A stretch of 64,000 nt of DNA. It comes from JBHYGK01 sp051859045. GTDB lineage: Bacteria; Pseudomonadota; Gammaproteobacteria; Xanthomonadales; Xanthomonadaceae. Of this stretch, positions 1-8,619 are shown piece by piece. The notes under the pieces were generated by a model. That model saw only the letters and a list, made by a program, of their open reading frames with translations, searched no databases and was not told the DNA's origin. Within the stretch, counting starts at the first letter, position 1. Every line of letters starts with the position of its first letter. The stretch spans positions 62,001 through 126,000 of the forward strand of contig JBHYGK010000012.1 of assembly GCA_051859045.1 (NCBI GenBank), given 5' to 3'. The position numbers and the translations under genes are program-made.

Positions 1-18
1 GCGGCCTGACGCGCACGC

Positions 19-411
19 ATGGCGAAGGACGCGTTGCTGCGGCAGGCCGTCTCCTACGGCGTCGTCGGCGGGCTCCAGCTGCTCGCGGACTGGGCCTGGT
101 TCGTCGCCCTGACGGCGCTCGGCCTGGGCGTCGTCCCGGCCAACCTCGTCGCGCGCGTCGCCGGCGCGATGCTCGGGTTCTGGCTCAACGGCCGCTTCAC
201 GTTCGCCAGCGAGGGACGGCCCTCGCTCGGCGGGGCGCGCTTCGCGCGCTTCGTCGCCGCCTGGATCCCGATCACCGCGCTCTCGACGCTCGGCGTGCAC
301 CTGCTCGATGCGCAGCAGGGCCTGTGGGCCGCCTGGCTCGGCAAGCCGCTGCTCGACGCGGCGCTGGCCGGGCTGGGCTTCGTGCTGGCGCGCTACTGGA
401 TCTACCGCTGA
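19..411 (+). CDS. GtrA-like small membrane protein
   Basis: A 130-residue hydrophobic protein with about four membrane segments. The N-terminal RQAVSYGVVGGLQLLADW and the later FWLNGRFTF are typical of the GtrA/DPMS-type family, which helps move polyprenyl-linked sugars across the inner membrane. The ATG at 19 gives the usual family length. A TGA at 7-9 may be the end of an upstream plus-strand gene outside the window. The gene faces the DprE1/DprE2/UbiA-like operon on the other strand, 24 bp away. Inferred role: flipping or supporting the lipid-linked pentose made by that operon. The family call is firm; the substrate is a guess. Confidence 0.85.
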   Translation: MAKDALLRQAVSYGVVGGLQLLADWAWFVALTALGLGVVPANLVARVAGAMLGFWLNGRFTFASEGRPSLGGARFARFVAAWIPITALSTLGVHLLDAQQGLWAAWLGKPLLDAALAGLGFVLARYWIYR

Positions 412-435
412 CGCGCGCCGCGCGCCGCCCGGCCC

Positions 436-1176
436 TCAGAACCGCATCCGCCGGAACACCGCCTCCGGCAGCAGCGCGATCGCCAGCATCAGCGGCCGCC
501 AGAACCACGGCAGCCAGGCCACGGCGCGGCGGCGGTCGATCGCGCGCACCAGGCCCGCGGCCACGCGCGCCGGCGTCGACCACAGCGGGCCCGGGCGCAG
601 GTGCGCGGTCATCGGGCTCGCCAGCGGGCCCGGCATCACGGTGAGCACGTTCACGCCCGTCGCGTGGCGGGCCTGGCGCTCGCCGCTGGCCCAGGCCACC
701 ACCGCGGCCTTGGCCGCGCCGTAGACGGGATTCGCCGCGCGCCCGCGCACCCCGGCCACCGAGGCGATCACCGCCAGCGTGGCGGGCGCGCGCAGCCGGC
801 GCAGCAGCGCGCCGCCCAGCGCCAGCACCGAGGTGGCGTTGGTGGCGAAGGCGGCCAGCGCCGCGTCGGTGGAGGCCGCGCAGGCCCCGGGATCGGGCAG
901 CGCGCCGTGCGCGACGAGGGCCACGTCGACCTCGCCGAGCGCCGCCCAGGCCGCGTCGAGCATGGCCGCGTGCGCCGCGGTGTCGTTGGCGTCGAGCACG
1001 TGCGTCCACGCGCGCGCGCCGCGCACCCGCAGGTCGGCGGCGATCGCTTCGAGCCGGGCGGCATCGCGGCCCACGATCACCAGCGAGGCGCCGCGCGCGG
1101 CATACAGGCGCGCGCAGGCCTCGGCGATCGCCGAGGTGGCGCCCACCACCAGCACCCGCGGCGGCGCGGCGCTCAT
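436..1176 (-). CDS. SDR oxidoreductase, DprE2-like
   Basis: A 246-residue short-chain dehydrogenase. The N-terminal VLVVGATSAIAEACARLYA is the glycine-rich NAD(P) site, and YGAAKAA near residue 155 supplies the catalytic Tyr and Lys, with Ser in VIASVAG just before. The ATG overlaps the stop of the upstream FAD oxidase gene (ATGA), so the two are translationally coupled. In mycobacteria the pair DprE1/DprE2 epimerises decaprenyl-phosphoryl-ribose at C2, with DprE2 reducing the keto intermediate. The gene order and the DprE1-like partner support the same role here. By sequence alone it is only a classical SDR, so the assignment rests on context. Confidence 0.85.
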   Translation of the reverse strand: MSAAPPRVLVVGATSAIAEACARLYAARGASLVIVGRDAARLEAIAADLRVRGARAWTHVLDANDTAAHAAMLDAAWAALGEVDVALVAHGALPDPGACAASTDAALAAFATNATSVLALGGALLRRLRAPATLAVIASVAGVRGRAANPVYGAAKAAVVAWASGERQARHATGVNVLTVMPGPLASPMTAHLRPGPLWSTPARVAAGLVRAIDRRRAVAWLPWFWRPLMLAIALLPEAVFRRMRF

Positions 1177-2483
1177 GCCATCACCCGGCGCCACAGCGAG
1201 GACGAGAACGCCGGGTCGCGGAAGGCCGCGAAGGCCTCCAGGCGCGGATGGCTGCGGCGGAACAGGGCGGGCGGCATGCGGGCGTCCTTGGCGGGATACA
1301 GGGCCCCGCCGGCGCCGTCGACGATCGCGTCGAAGCGCGCCAGCAGCGCCATCGCCGCGGGCGTGCGCGGCAGGTCGAGGGCGAGGGTCAGGCCGGCGCG
1401 CGGGAAGCTCAGCAGGCCGGCGGGCGCGCGCTCCGCGAAGCGCTTGAGCACCACCGGGAACGCGCCCAGCCCGGCGTGGGCCAGCGCGTCGAGCAGCAGG
1501 GCCACGCCCTCGCGCTCGGCCGGCGGGGGCAGCACGCACTGGTACTGCAGGAAGCCGGCGGGGCCGTGCAGGCGGTGCCAGTCGCGCAGGCCGTCGAGCG
1601 GATGCAGCACCGCGGCGTGGTGGCGCACGCGCACGCGGCCGCCGGCGGGCAGGGCGTGGAAGCGCAGCGCGTTGAGCACCCGGGCGCTGGCGCGGTTCAC
1701 CAGCCCCAGCGGCGGCGTGAACGGCACGCCCAGGCCCCGGCCCGGCGCGGCGCCCGCGCCGCGCGGCGGTTCGACGTCGGCCGGCAGCGGATCGGCGCCC
1801 AGCAGGTGGCCGCGGCCCAGGGCGCGCCCGCGCGCCGAGCCGTCGATCCACGCCACCGCGTGGGCGTGCTGCGCGGCCATCGCGTCGAGGCCGTCGAACA
1901 GCGCGTCGAGGCCGTCGGCGCGGCGCGCCTCCTCGCGCATCCACGGCCCGGCGCAGCGCTCCAGGCGCAGCGTCGCGCGGGTGATCAGGCCGGTGAGCCC
2001 GAGCCCGCCGATGGTCGCGCGCAGCAGCGGATCGCCGGCCGCGAGCGCCAGCGCGCCGCGGTCGCTGCGCACCAGGCCGAGGCCCAGCACGTGCTCGCCG
2101 AAGGTGCCCGCGCGGGCGTGGTTCTTGCCGTGGATGTCGTTGGCGATCGCGCCGCCCACGGTCACCCGTGCCGTGCCCGGCACCACCGGCAGGCGCCAGC
2201 CGCGCGGGACCACCAGCGCGTGCACCTCGGCCAGCGTCACCCCGGCCTCGACCTCGAGCACGCCGGCGTCGGCGTCGAAGGCGATGAAGCGGTCGAGCCC
2301 GCGCGCGAGCAGGAGGTCGCCGCCGTCGTTGAGGCAGCTGTCGCCGTAGCTGCGGCCCTGGCCCCAGGCCAGCAGCGGGGCGCTGGCGCCGGCGGGCAGC
2401 CCGGCGTCGCGGTCGCGCAGCGCCCAGTGCCGCCGCGCCCGGGCCCGCGGCCAGCGCGCCCAGCTGGTGCCGGGCGCGCTCAC
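1173..2483 (-). CDS. FAD-linked oxidase, DprE1-like
   Basis: A 436-residue protein of the vanillyl-alcohol-oxidase FAD fold. GQGRSYGDSC (residues 41-50) and the FAD-contact stretch VTVGGAIANDIHGKNH (107-122, His118) match DprE1, as does LYPAKDARMPP near the C terminus. DprE1 oxidises decaprenyl-phosphoryl-ribose at C2 in the route to decaprenyl-phosphoryl-arabinose. The residue that aligns by eye with mycobacterial Cys387 is Ala368. The GTG start at 2483 overlaps the UbiA stop (GTGA); an alternative start further in cannot be excluded. It is the middle gene of a three-gene operon. The family call is strong. Substrate identity is inferred from the operon. Confidence 0.87.
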   Translation of the reverse strand: MSAPGTSWARWPRARARRHWALRDRDAGLPAGASAPLLAWGQGRSYGDSCLNDGGDLLLARGLDRFIAFDADAGVLEVEAGVTLAEVHALVVPRGWRLPVVPGTARVTVGGAIANDIHGKNHARAGTFGEHVLGLGLVRSDRGALALAAGDPLLRATIGGLGLTGLITRATLRLERCAGPWMREEARRADGLDALFDGLDAMAAQHAHAVAWIDGSARGRALGRGHLLGADPLPADVEPPRGAGAAPGRGLGVPFTPPLGLVNRASARVLNALRFHALPAGGRVRVRHHAAVLHPLDGLRDWHRLHGPAGFLQYQCVLPPPAEREGVALLLDALAHAGLGAFPVVLKRFAERAPAGLLSFPRAGLTLALDLPRTPAAMALLARFDAIVDGAGGALYPAKDARMPPALFRRSHPRLEAFAAFRDPAFSSSLWRRVMA

Positions 2484-3910
2484 AGCGCCGCCAGCAGCGC
2501 CAGCGCGCAGCCCGCGCCGACCACCAGGCTGCCGCGGTCGGTCAGCGCGAACACCACCGGGTCGTCGTGCATGCGGCCGCGGTGGGCCAGCAGCCAGGCC
2601 CGCAGCACCCAGCCCAGCAGCAGCGGGCACAGCAGCCACAGCGCCTCGGGCCGGGCGTACAGCGCGCGGCTCTCGGGGCTGTCGATGTACAGCGCCAGCA
2701 CCAGCACCGCCACCAGCCCCGCGCTCGCGCCCACCGCGCGCAGCAGCGGCAGGTCGTCGAGGTGGTAGCCGCGGCCCTCGGCCGCCACCCGGCCGTCGCC
2801 GCGCATCGCCACCAGCTCGGTGCAGCGCTTGAGCAGGGCCAGGCTGGTGAAGATGAACATCGAGAACGCCAGCAGCCAGAACGACACCGGCACCCCGATC
2901 GCCGCCGCGCCGGCCAGCACGCGCAGCGTGTAGAGCAGCGCCAGCGCCACCACGTCGAGCGCCGCGACGCGCTTGAGCCCCAGCGAGTAGGCCAGCGTCG
3001 CGCCGACATAGCTGGCCACCAGCGCGGCCAGCCCCGGCCCGATCGCCAGCGCCAGGCCGAGCCCCGCGGCGGCCAGCGCGGGCGCCGCCAGCAGCGCGGC
3101 GGCCGGCGCGATCCTCCCCGAGGCCAGCGCGCGCTCGCGCTTGCGCGGATGCGCGCGGTCCGCGGGCAGGTCGAGCAGGTCGTTGAGCAGGTAGGCCCCC
3201 GACGCGCACAGGCAGAACGCGAGGAAGGCGCCCACCCCCGCGATGGCGGAGGCCGGGTCGAGCATCCGGTGCGCGGCCAGCAGCGGCACGAACACCAGCA
3301 GGTTCTTCAGCCACTGGTGCGGCCGCAGCGCGCCCAGCCAGGCGCCGAGGCCGCCAGGGGCGGCCGGCCAGTGCGCCAGCAGGGTGCAGCGGCGGCCGGC
3401 CTCGCGCGCCAGCGCGTCGCCGCCGCCCACCACGATCGCGCCGCGCGCCCGCGCCCACACCGCCAGGTCGGCGCGGCCGTCGCCCACGTAGTCGAAGCCG
3501 CGCTCGCCGAAGCGCTCCACCAGCGCCGCGGCCTTGGCCTCGCCGGTGAGGTTGCGGTCGCCGTCGCTGGCGATCACGGCGTCGAAGAGGCCGAGGTGGT
3601 CGGCGATGGCCCGGGCGATCGCGGCGTCGGCGCCGGTGCACAGCACCCGCGGCCGGTCGGCCGACGCCGCCAGCAGCGCGAGCACGCGCGGGTCGTAGGG
3701 CAGGCGCGCGGGATCCAGCGTGGCGCCCTCCGCCAGCGCGCGCTTGAGCGCGGCGCGCCCGTGGCGCAGCCGCGCCAGCCGCGCCGGCAGCGACCACGGC
3801 GCGCGCGCGGCCACGTCGAGCGCGCTCTCGACCAGGCTGTCGCTGCGCAGCAGCGTGCCGTCGAGGTCCACGCACAGCGGCAGCGGGCGGTCCGGGGTCG
3901 CGGGGGGCAT
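2480..3910 (-). CDS. HAD phosphatase-UbiA prenyltransferase fusion
   Basis: A 476-residue two-domain protein. Residues 1 to about 195 are a HAD phosphatase, with DLDGT at 15-19 (nucleophile Asp15, acid Asp17) and GDGRADL as the distal metal motif. The rest is a UbiA-type integral membrane prenyltransferase with NDLLDLPADR at 243-252 and HPRKRERALASG after it, then several hydrophobic helices. The UbiA part resembles mycobacterial Rv3806c, which puts phosphoribose on decaprenyl phosphate. The HAD part could remove the 5-phosphate, a step given to a separate protein in mycobacteria. It is the first gene of the operon, with a TACGAT -10-like hexamer at 3940-3945. Domain calls are firm; the combined pathway is inferred. 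Confidence 0.88.
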   Translation of the reverse strand: MPPATPDRPLPLCVDLDGTLLRSDSLVESALDVAARAPWSLPARLARLRHGRAALKRALAEGATLDPARLPYDPRVLALLAASADRPRVLCTGADAAIARAIADHLGLFDAVIASDGDRNLTGEAKAAALVERFGERGFDYVGDGRADLAVWARARGAIVVGGGDALAREAGRRCTLLAHWPAAPGGLGAWLGALRPHQWLKNLLVFVPLLAAHRMLDPASAIAGVGAFLAFCLCASGAYLLNDLLDLPADRAHPRKRERALASGRIAPAAALLAAPALAAAGLGLALAIGPGLAALVASYVGATLAYSLGLKRVAALDVVALALLYTLRVLAGAAAIGVPVSFWLLAFSMFIFTSLALLKRCTELVAMRGDGRVAAEGRGYHLDDLPLLRAVGASAGLVAVLVLALYIDSPESRALYARPEALWLLCPLLLGWVLRAWLLAHRGRMHDDPVVFALTDRGSLVVGAGCALALLAAL

Positions 3911-4061
3911 GGGCGGCGCGGGGCCTGGGGCGGGGCTGGCATCGTAATGGATCGCCCCGCGCCGCGTGGCCCCGAAGCGCTCGCCGCGCGCGGCGGGCGC
4001 TTGCTACCCTCGGCACGGGCCGCGCGGGGAGCGCGGCGAACGCCCCCGGAGCCGCACCGCC

Positions 4062-5231
4062 ATGGAAGACCCCGCCTCGCCGCCGTCCGCCCCGCCGCCG
4101 CCCTGGCCGCCCCAGGCGGGCGGCCCGCCGTCCATGCCGCCGGCGCGCGCGGGCGCCGAGCCGCCGCCGCTGCCGCCGCCGCTGCTGCGCCTGCGCCATC
4201 CGCTGGTGTTCCACGGCGAGACGATGGAGTACTTCCGGATCTGGATCGTCAACCTGGCGCTGACGGTGGTCACGCTCGGCATCTATTCGGCCTGGGCCAC
4301 GGTCCGCACGCGGCGCTGGTTCTACGGCCACATGCGCCTGGCCGACACGCCGTTCGACTACTCCGCGCGGCCCATCCCGATCCTGGTGGGCCGGATCATC
4401 GCGGTGACGCTGCTGGCCGCCTACACCTTCAGCCAGCAGATCGGCCCGGAGTGGACGCTGGCGGTGGTGGCGCTGATCGCCGTGCTGACGCCGTGGGCGG
4501 TGGTGCGCTCGCTGATGTTCCGCGCGCGCTACACCGCGTGGCGCTCGCTGTACTTCAAGTTCATCCCCGACTACTGGGGCGCCTACCAGCGCTTCCTGCT
4601 GGTCTACCTGCCGGTGGCGCTGAGCCTGATGCTGGCGTTCCCGTGGGCCAAGGGCCTGCAGCAGCAGTTCATCGCCGAGAACCACCGCTTCGGCGGGCTG
4701 CGCTTCGCGTTCGAGCCGCGCACCGGCAACTACTACCTGGCCTACCTGCTGTTCATCGTCATCACCATCGGCATGATGTTCGGCCTGGTGATGCTGGTGG
4801 GCATGGCCAGCGCGGCGGCCGCGGCGATCGCCCAGCAGCTCGGCGCCGGCGACGACGAGGTCATCGGCTACGTCGTGCTGGCCTTCGGCGGCGTGGCCTA
4901 CGCCGCGGTCTACCTGGCCGGCTGGACCTGGCTGCGCGTCGCGCTCACCAACGAGTTCTGGAACAACCTGCGCCTGGGCCCGCACCGCTTCGACTGCCGG
5001 CTCGAGTTCTTCACGATGCTGTGGCTCTACGGCAGCAACCTGCTGGCGATCATCGCCAGCCTCGGCCTGCTGGTGCCGTGGGCGATGGTGCGCACCGCGC
5101 GCTACCGGGCCTCGCGCTTCGCGGTGATCGTCGACGGCGACATCGACGCCTTCGTCGCCGAGGGCCGCGAGCGCGAGGGCGCGGTCGGCGCCGAGATCGG
5201 CGACGCCTTCCAGCTGGACATCGGCCTGTGA
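4062..5231 (+). CDS. DUF898 (YjgN-like) membrane protein
   Basis: A 389-residue protein with a proline-rich cytoplasmic N terminus (residues 1-45) and about six membrane segments. FHGETMEYFRIWIVNLALT is the characteristic start of the DUF898/YjgN domain, and TNEFWNNLRLG lies in a later conserved block. The function of the family is unknown. The ATG at 4062 was preferred over an upstream in-frame start because it begins just ahead of the proline-rich leader and follows a GGAG-like stretch. It overlaps the next gene, an M48 protease, by a GTGA junction. The two probably act together in the inner membrane. Confidence 0.85.
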   Translation: MEDPASPPSAPPPPWPPQAGGPPSMPPARAGAEPPPLPPPLLRLRHPLVFHGETMEYFRIWIVNLALTVVTLGIYSAWATVRTRRWFYGHMRLADTPFDYSARPIPILVGRIIAVTLLAAYTFSQQIGPEWTLAVVALIAVLTPWAVVRSLMFRARYTAWRSLYFKFIPDYWGAYQRFLLVYLPVALSLMLAFPWAKGLQQQFIAENHRFGGLRFAFEPRTGNYYLAYLLFIVITIGMMFGLVMLVGMASAAAAAIAQQLGAGDDEVIGYVVLAFGGVAYAAVYLAGWTWLRVALTNEFWNNLRLGPHRFDCRLEFFTMLWLYGSNLLAIIASLGLLVPWAMVRTARYRASRFAVIVDGDIDAFVAEGREREGAVGAEIGDAFQLDIGL

Positions 5232-6373
5232 GCGACGGCGTCCCCGCCCGCTGGTACGACGGGCGGGGCGGCCGCGTGCGCGCCGCCCGCCTGCGGCGCG
5301 ACGCCGCCGGCGGCTGGTGGCTGGAGGCCGAGGGCCTGGGCGCGCCGCGCGCGCTGGCGGCCGGCGAGGTCGCGCTCAGCCCGCGGCTCGGCCACACGCC
5401 GCGCACGATGCGCCTGGCCGACGGCGGCCAGCTGGAGGTCGACGATGCCCCGGCGCTCGACGCGCTGTTCCCCAGCGCCGACCGGGTCGAGACCCTCGGC
5501 GCGCGGATCGAGCGCCTGCGCGGCGTGCTGGTGGGCGCCTCGCTGACCGTGCTGCTGTCGCTGTTCGTGCTCTGGCGCTGGGGCCTGCCCGCGGCCGCGG
5601 ACGTGGTCGCCGAGCGCCTGCCCGCCGCGGTGGAGCAGGGCATCGGCCGCCAGGGCCTGGCGCTGATGGACCAGCTCGGACTCGAGCCCACGCGCCTCGA
5701 CCCGGGCCGCCAGGCGGCGCTGCGCGCGCAGATGCGCACGCTCGCCCGCGGCCTCGCCCGCGAGGGCGACCTGCGGCTGGAGTTCCGCCGCGGCGGCCAG
5801 GTGGGCGCGAACGCGTTCGCGCTGCCGGGCGGCACGCTGGTGATGACCGACGAGCTGGTCGCGCTGGCCGCCGACGACGTCGAGCTGCGCGCGGTGCTGG
5901 CGCACGAGATCGGCCACCACGAGCGCCGCCACGTGATGCGCGGCCTGCTGCAGGACGCCGGCCTGGTGGTCGTGGTCGGCATGCTGTTCGGCGACGTCGC
6001 CGGCGGCACCCTGGTGGCGTCGGTGCCGGTGTTCCTGCTGGAGTCGGGCTACTCGCGCGACTTCGAGCGCGAGGCCGATGCGTTCGCGCACGCCCGCCTC
6101 GCCGCCGCCGGCGAGTCGCCGGCGGCGATGGGCTGGATGCTCGAGCGCCTGCACGCCAACGCCGGCCGCCCGCTGCGCGAGGCGCCGCCGAAGGACGGCC
6201 GCGCGCACCCCGCGCCGGGCGAGGCCGACGGCGACGGCGAGGCCTCGCCGGGCAGCTGGATCGCGAGCCATCCCGACGTCAGCGAGCGCGTCGCGAATGC
6301 CGAGGCGGCCGCGCGGGACGCGGGCTTCGGCGTCGAGGCGCCCGCCGGCGGCGAGGCCAAGCCGGGGCGTTGA
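5228..6373 (+). CDS. M48 family zinc metalloprotease
   Basis: A 381-residue membrane-anchored peptidase. An N-terminal soluble part of about 95 residues is followed by one membrane span (GVLVGASLTVLLSLFVLWRW), then a periplasmic catalytic domain with HEIGH at 226-230 and the third ligand in READAFA. ASHPDVSERV near the C terminus is the usual M48 SHP motif. The GTG start overlaps the DUF898 stop, and the pair forms a small operon. It probably degrades misfolded envelope proteins, as other M48 enzymes do (HtpX, BepA, LoiP); it is not BepA because there are no TPR repeats. Its stop lies 7 bp from that of convergent wecB. Confidence 0.9.
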   Translation: MSDGVPARWYDGRGGRVRAARLRRDAAGGWWLEAEGLGAPRALAAGEVALSPRLGHTPRTMRLADGGQLEVDDAPALDALFPSADRVETLGARIERLRGVLVGASLTVLLSLFVLWRWGLPAAADVVAERLPAAVEQGIGRQGLALMDQLGLEPTRLDPGRQAALRAQMRTLARGLAREGDLRLEFRRGGQVGANAFALPGGTLVMTDELVALAADDVELRAVLAHEIGHHERRHVMRGLLQDAGLVVVVGMLFGDVAGGTLVASVPVFLLESGYSRDFEREADAFAHARLAAAGESPAAMGWMLERLHANAGRPLREAPPKDGRAHPAPGEADGDGEASPGSWIASHPDVSERVANAEAAARDAGFGVEAPAGGEAKPGR

Positions 6374-6380
6374 CGACGCC

Positions 6381-7508
6381 TCAGGCGGCGCCGAGGTGCG
6401 CCGCCACCAGCGCGGCGATGCGGGTCGCCGCGCGGCCGTCGCCGTAGGGGTTGTGCGCGCGGGTCATGGCCCGGTACGCCGCGTCGTCGTCGAGCAGGCG
6501 GCTGGCCTCGGCCTGGATGCGCTCGGCGCAGGCGCCGACCAGGCGCACCGTGCCGGCGGCGACGGCCTCCGGGCGCTCGGTGGTCTCGCGCATCACCAGC
6601 ACGGCCTTGCCCAGCGAGGGCGCCTCCTCCTGGATGCCGCCGGAGTCGGTGAGGATCAGGTGCGCGCGCGCCATCAGGCGCACGAAGGGCAGGTAGTCCA
6701 GCGGCTCCACCAGGTGCACGCCCGGCGCGTCGCCGAGCACCCGGCGCACCGGCGCCTGTACCTGCGGGTTGAGGTGCACCGGGTAGACCACCTCGACGTC
6801 GCCGCGCGCGGCGAGCGCGCGCAGGGCCAGGCAGATCCGCTCGAAGCCGTCGCCGAAGTTCTCGCGGCGGTGGCCGGTGACCAGCACCAGCCGCTTGGCC
6901 GGGTCGAGCGCGGGCAGGGCCGCGTCGAGCCGCGCGGCGAGCGCGGGATCGGCGTCGAGCCGGCGGATGACGTCGAGCAGCGCGTCGATGACGGTATTGC
7001 CGGTCACGTGCACGCCGGCGTGGATGCCCTCGGCGGCGAGGTTGGCGCGCGAGGTCTCGGTCGGCGCGAAATGCAGGCAGGCCAGCGGCGCCACCAGCCG
7101 CCGGTTGGCCTCCTCGGGCCACGGCGCGTACAGGTCGCCGGTGCGCAGCCCGGCCTCGACGTGGCCGACCGGGATGCGCGCGTAGTAGGCCGCCAGCGCC
7201 GTGGCCAGGGTGGTCGAGGTGTCGCCGTGGACGAGCACGAGGTCGGGCCGGCGGCGCGCGAGCACGCCGTGCATGCCGGCGAGGATCCGCCCGAACAGGT
7301 CGGGCAGCGCCTGGCCGGGCGCCATCAGGTCGAGGTCCTCGTCGGGGACCAGCGCGAACAGCGCCAGCACCTGGTCGAGCATCTGCCGGTGCTGCGCGGT
7401 CACGACCACCTCGACCGCGAGGCCCGGCGTGGCCTTCAGCGCGGCCACCACCGGCGCCATCTTGATCGCCTCCGGCCGCGTGCCGAACACCACCATCACC
7501 TTGCGCAT
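6381..7508 (-). CDS. wecB: UDP-N-acetylglucosamine 2-epimerase
   Basis: A 375-residue non-hydrolysing epimerase that interconverts UDP-GlcNAc and UDP-ManNAc for surface polysaccharides. VMVVFGTRPEAIKMAPV at the start, HGDTSTTLA, HVEAGLRTGD, VTGHRRENFG and LTDSGGIQEEAP are the family landmarks in order. The ATG at 7508 sits just before the conserved MRKVMVVFGTRPEA and after an AGGG; an upstream in-frame start at 7601 would add 31 residues with no family support. A TAGAAT hexamer lies at 7537-7542. No wecC or other ManNAcA genes are adjacent. Confidence 0.95.
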   Translation of the reverse strand: MRKVMVVFGTRPEAIKMAPVVAALKATPGLAVEVVVTAQHRQMLDQVLALFALVPDEDLDLMAPGQALPDLFGRILAGMHGVLARRRPDLVLVHGDTSTTLATALAAYYARIPVGHVEAGLRTGDLYAPWPEEANRRLVAPLACLHFAPTETSRANLAAEGIHAGVHVTGNTVIDALLDVIRRLDADPALAARLDAALPALDPAKRLVLVTGHRRENFGDGFERICLALRALAARGDVEVVYPVHLNPQVQAPVRRVLGDAPGVHLVEPLDYLPFVRLMARAHLILTDSGGIQEEAPSLGKAVLVMRETTERPEAVAAGTVRLVGACAERIQAEASRLLDDDAAYRAMTRAHNPYGDGRAATRIAALVAAHLGAA

Positions 7509-7536
7509 CCCTGTGCTCCACGGATTGGGTCCGCGG

Positions 7537-7542
7537 ATTCTA
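7537..7542 (-). promoter_or_regulatory. wecB -10 hexamer
   Basis: TAGAAT on the minus strand, 28 bp upstream of the wecB ATG, matches five of six bases of the sigma-70 -10 consensus. No convincing -35 is present. The same hexamer occurs before etfB, the DUF4124 gene and purL. Confidence 0.45.
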
Positions 7543-7610
7543 CGGTCCCGCGCGCGGATCGCGGCCAGCAGCCCGGCACGGCGCCCGGCACGACGGGCCA
7601 TGCGAACGGC

Positions 7611-7634
7611 GAAGGCCGCCCGGAGGCGGCCTTC
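7611..7634 (-). terminator. Hairpin terminator after etfA
   Basis: A perfect 10-bp stem (7611-7620 with 7625-7634) closed by a four-base loop, 30 bp beyond the etfA stop. There is no T-run after it, so it may act as a processing or Rho-stalling hairpin rather than a classical intrinsic terminator. Confidence 0.55.
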
Positions 7635-7664
7635 GCGCGTGCGGCGGGGCGGGGCGTGGAGGGC

Positions 7665-8606
7665 TTACAGCGCCTTCTCGAGCTCCGGCACCAGCTGGAA
7701 CAGGTCGCCGACCAGGCCGAAGTCGGCGATCTCGAAGATCGGCGCCTCGCCGTCCTTGTTGATCGCGACGATCGTGCCGGCGTCCTTGATGCCGGTGAGG
7801 TGCTGGATGGCGCCGGAGATGCCGATCGCCACGTACAGCTCGGGGGCGATGATCTTGCCGGTCTGGCCGACCTGCAGCTCGTTGGGCACGTAGCCGGCGT
7901 CGACCGCGGCGCGCGAGGCGCCCACGGCGGCGCCGAGCTTGTCGGCCAGCGCGTAGACCACGGCGAAGTTCTCGGCCGAGCCCACGCCGCGGCCGCCGGA
8001 GACCACGCGCGGCGCGCTCTGCAGGTCGGGGCGGTCGGACTTGCCGGCGGCCAGGCCCACGAAGCGGGTGTGCGCGGGCAGCGCGACGTCGATCGCCGCG
8101 GCCTCGACCGCGGCGCTGCCGCCGGCGCCCGCGGCGGGCCAGGAGGCCACGCGGATGGTCGCCACGACCGGCATGCCGGCCGGCGCGGTGACGTCGATGA
8201 TCGCGTTGCCGGCGTAGATCGGGCGCTTGAAGGCGTGCGCGCCGTCCACGGCCATCACGTCCGAGACCTGGGCCACGCCCAGCAGGGCCGCGACGCAGGG
8301 CATCAGGTCCTTGCCGAAGGTGGTGGACGGGCCGAACACGTGGCTGTAGCCGGCGGCCAGCGCGGCCACCTGCGGCGCCAGCACCTGCGCGATCGGCGCG
8401 GCGTTGGCGGGGTTGGCGACCGTCAGCACCTTGGACACGCCGGCGATCGTGGCGGCCTGCGCGGCGATCGGCGCCGGGTCGGCGGCGAGCACGGCGACGT
8501 GGATGGTGGCGCCGGACACGGCGGCGGCCGCGGTCACGCACTTCGCGGTGGCCGAGACGTTGAGCTGGCCCTCGTGGTGCTCGGCGATGATCAGGATCTG
8601 GCTCAT
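7665..8606 (-). CDS. etfA: Electron transfer flavoprotein subunit alpha
   Basis: A 313-residue alpha subunit of ETF, which accepts electrons from acyl-CoA and other dehydrogenases and holds the FAD. The C-terminal half carries the FAD site: SGGRGVGSAENF, GQTGKIIAPELYVAIGISGAIQH and VAINKD. Length and motifs match the bacterial family. The gene follows etfB by 13 bp, with an AAGGAGAT Shine-Dalgarno sequence in the gap. Its redox partner, ETF-ubiquinone oxidoreductase, is encoded about 5 kb away on the same strand (13195-14796). Confidence 0.96.
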   Translation of the reverse strand: MSQILIIAEHHEGQLNVSATAKCVTAAAAVSGATIHVAVLAADPAPIAAQAATIAGVSKVLTVANPANAAPIAQVLAPQVAALAAGYSHVFGPSTTFGKDLMPCVAALLGVAQVSDVMAVDGAHAFKRPIYAGNAIIDVTAPAGMPVVATIRVASWPAAGAGGSAAVEAAAIDVALPAHTRFVGLAAGKSDRPDLQSAPRVVSGGRGVGSAENFAVVYALADKLGAAVGASRAAVDAGYVPNELQVGQTGKIIAPELYVAIGISGAIQHLTGIKDAGTIVAINKDGEAPIFEIADFGLVGDLFQLVPELEKAL

Positions 8607-8619
8607 GTTCTGGATCTCC

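Noticed and set aside
1173..4985. Very long minus-strand open frame covering several genes
   Set aside because: Only the part encoding the DprE1-like protein (1173-2483) has family motifs. The rest is an arginine/alanine-rich shadow of other genes, as expected at this GC content.
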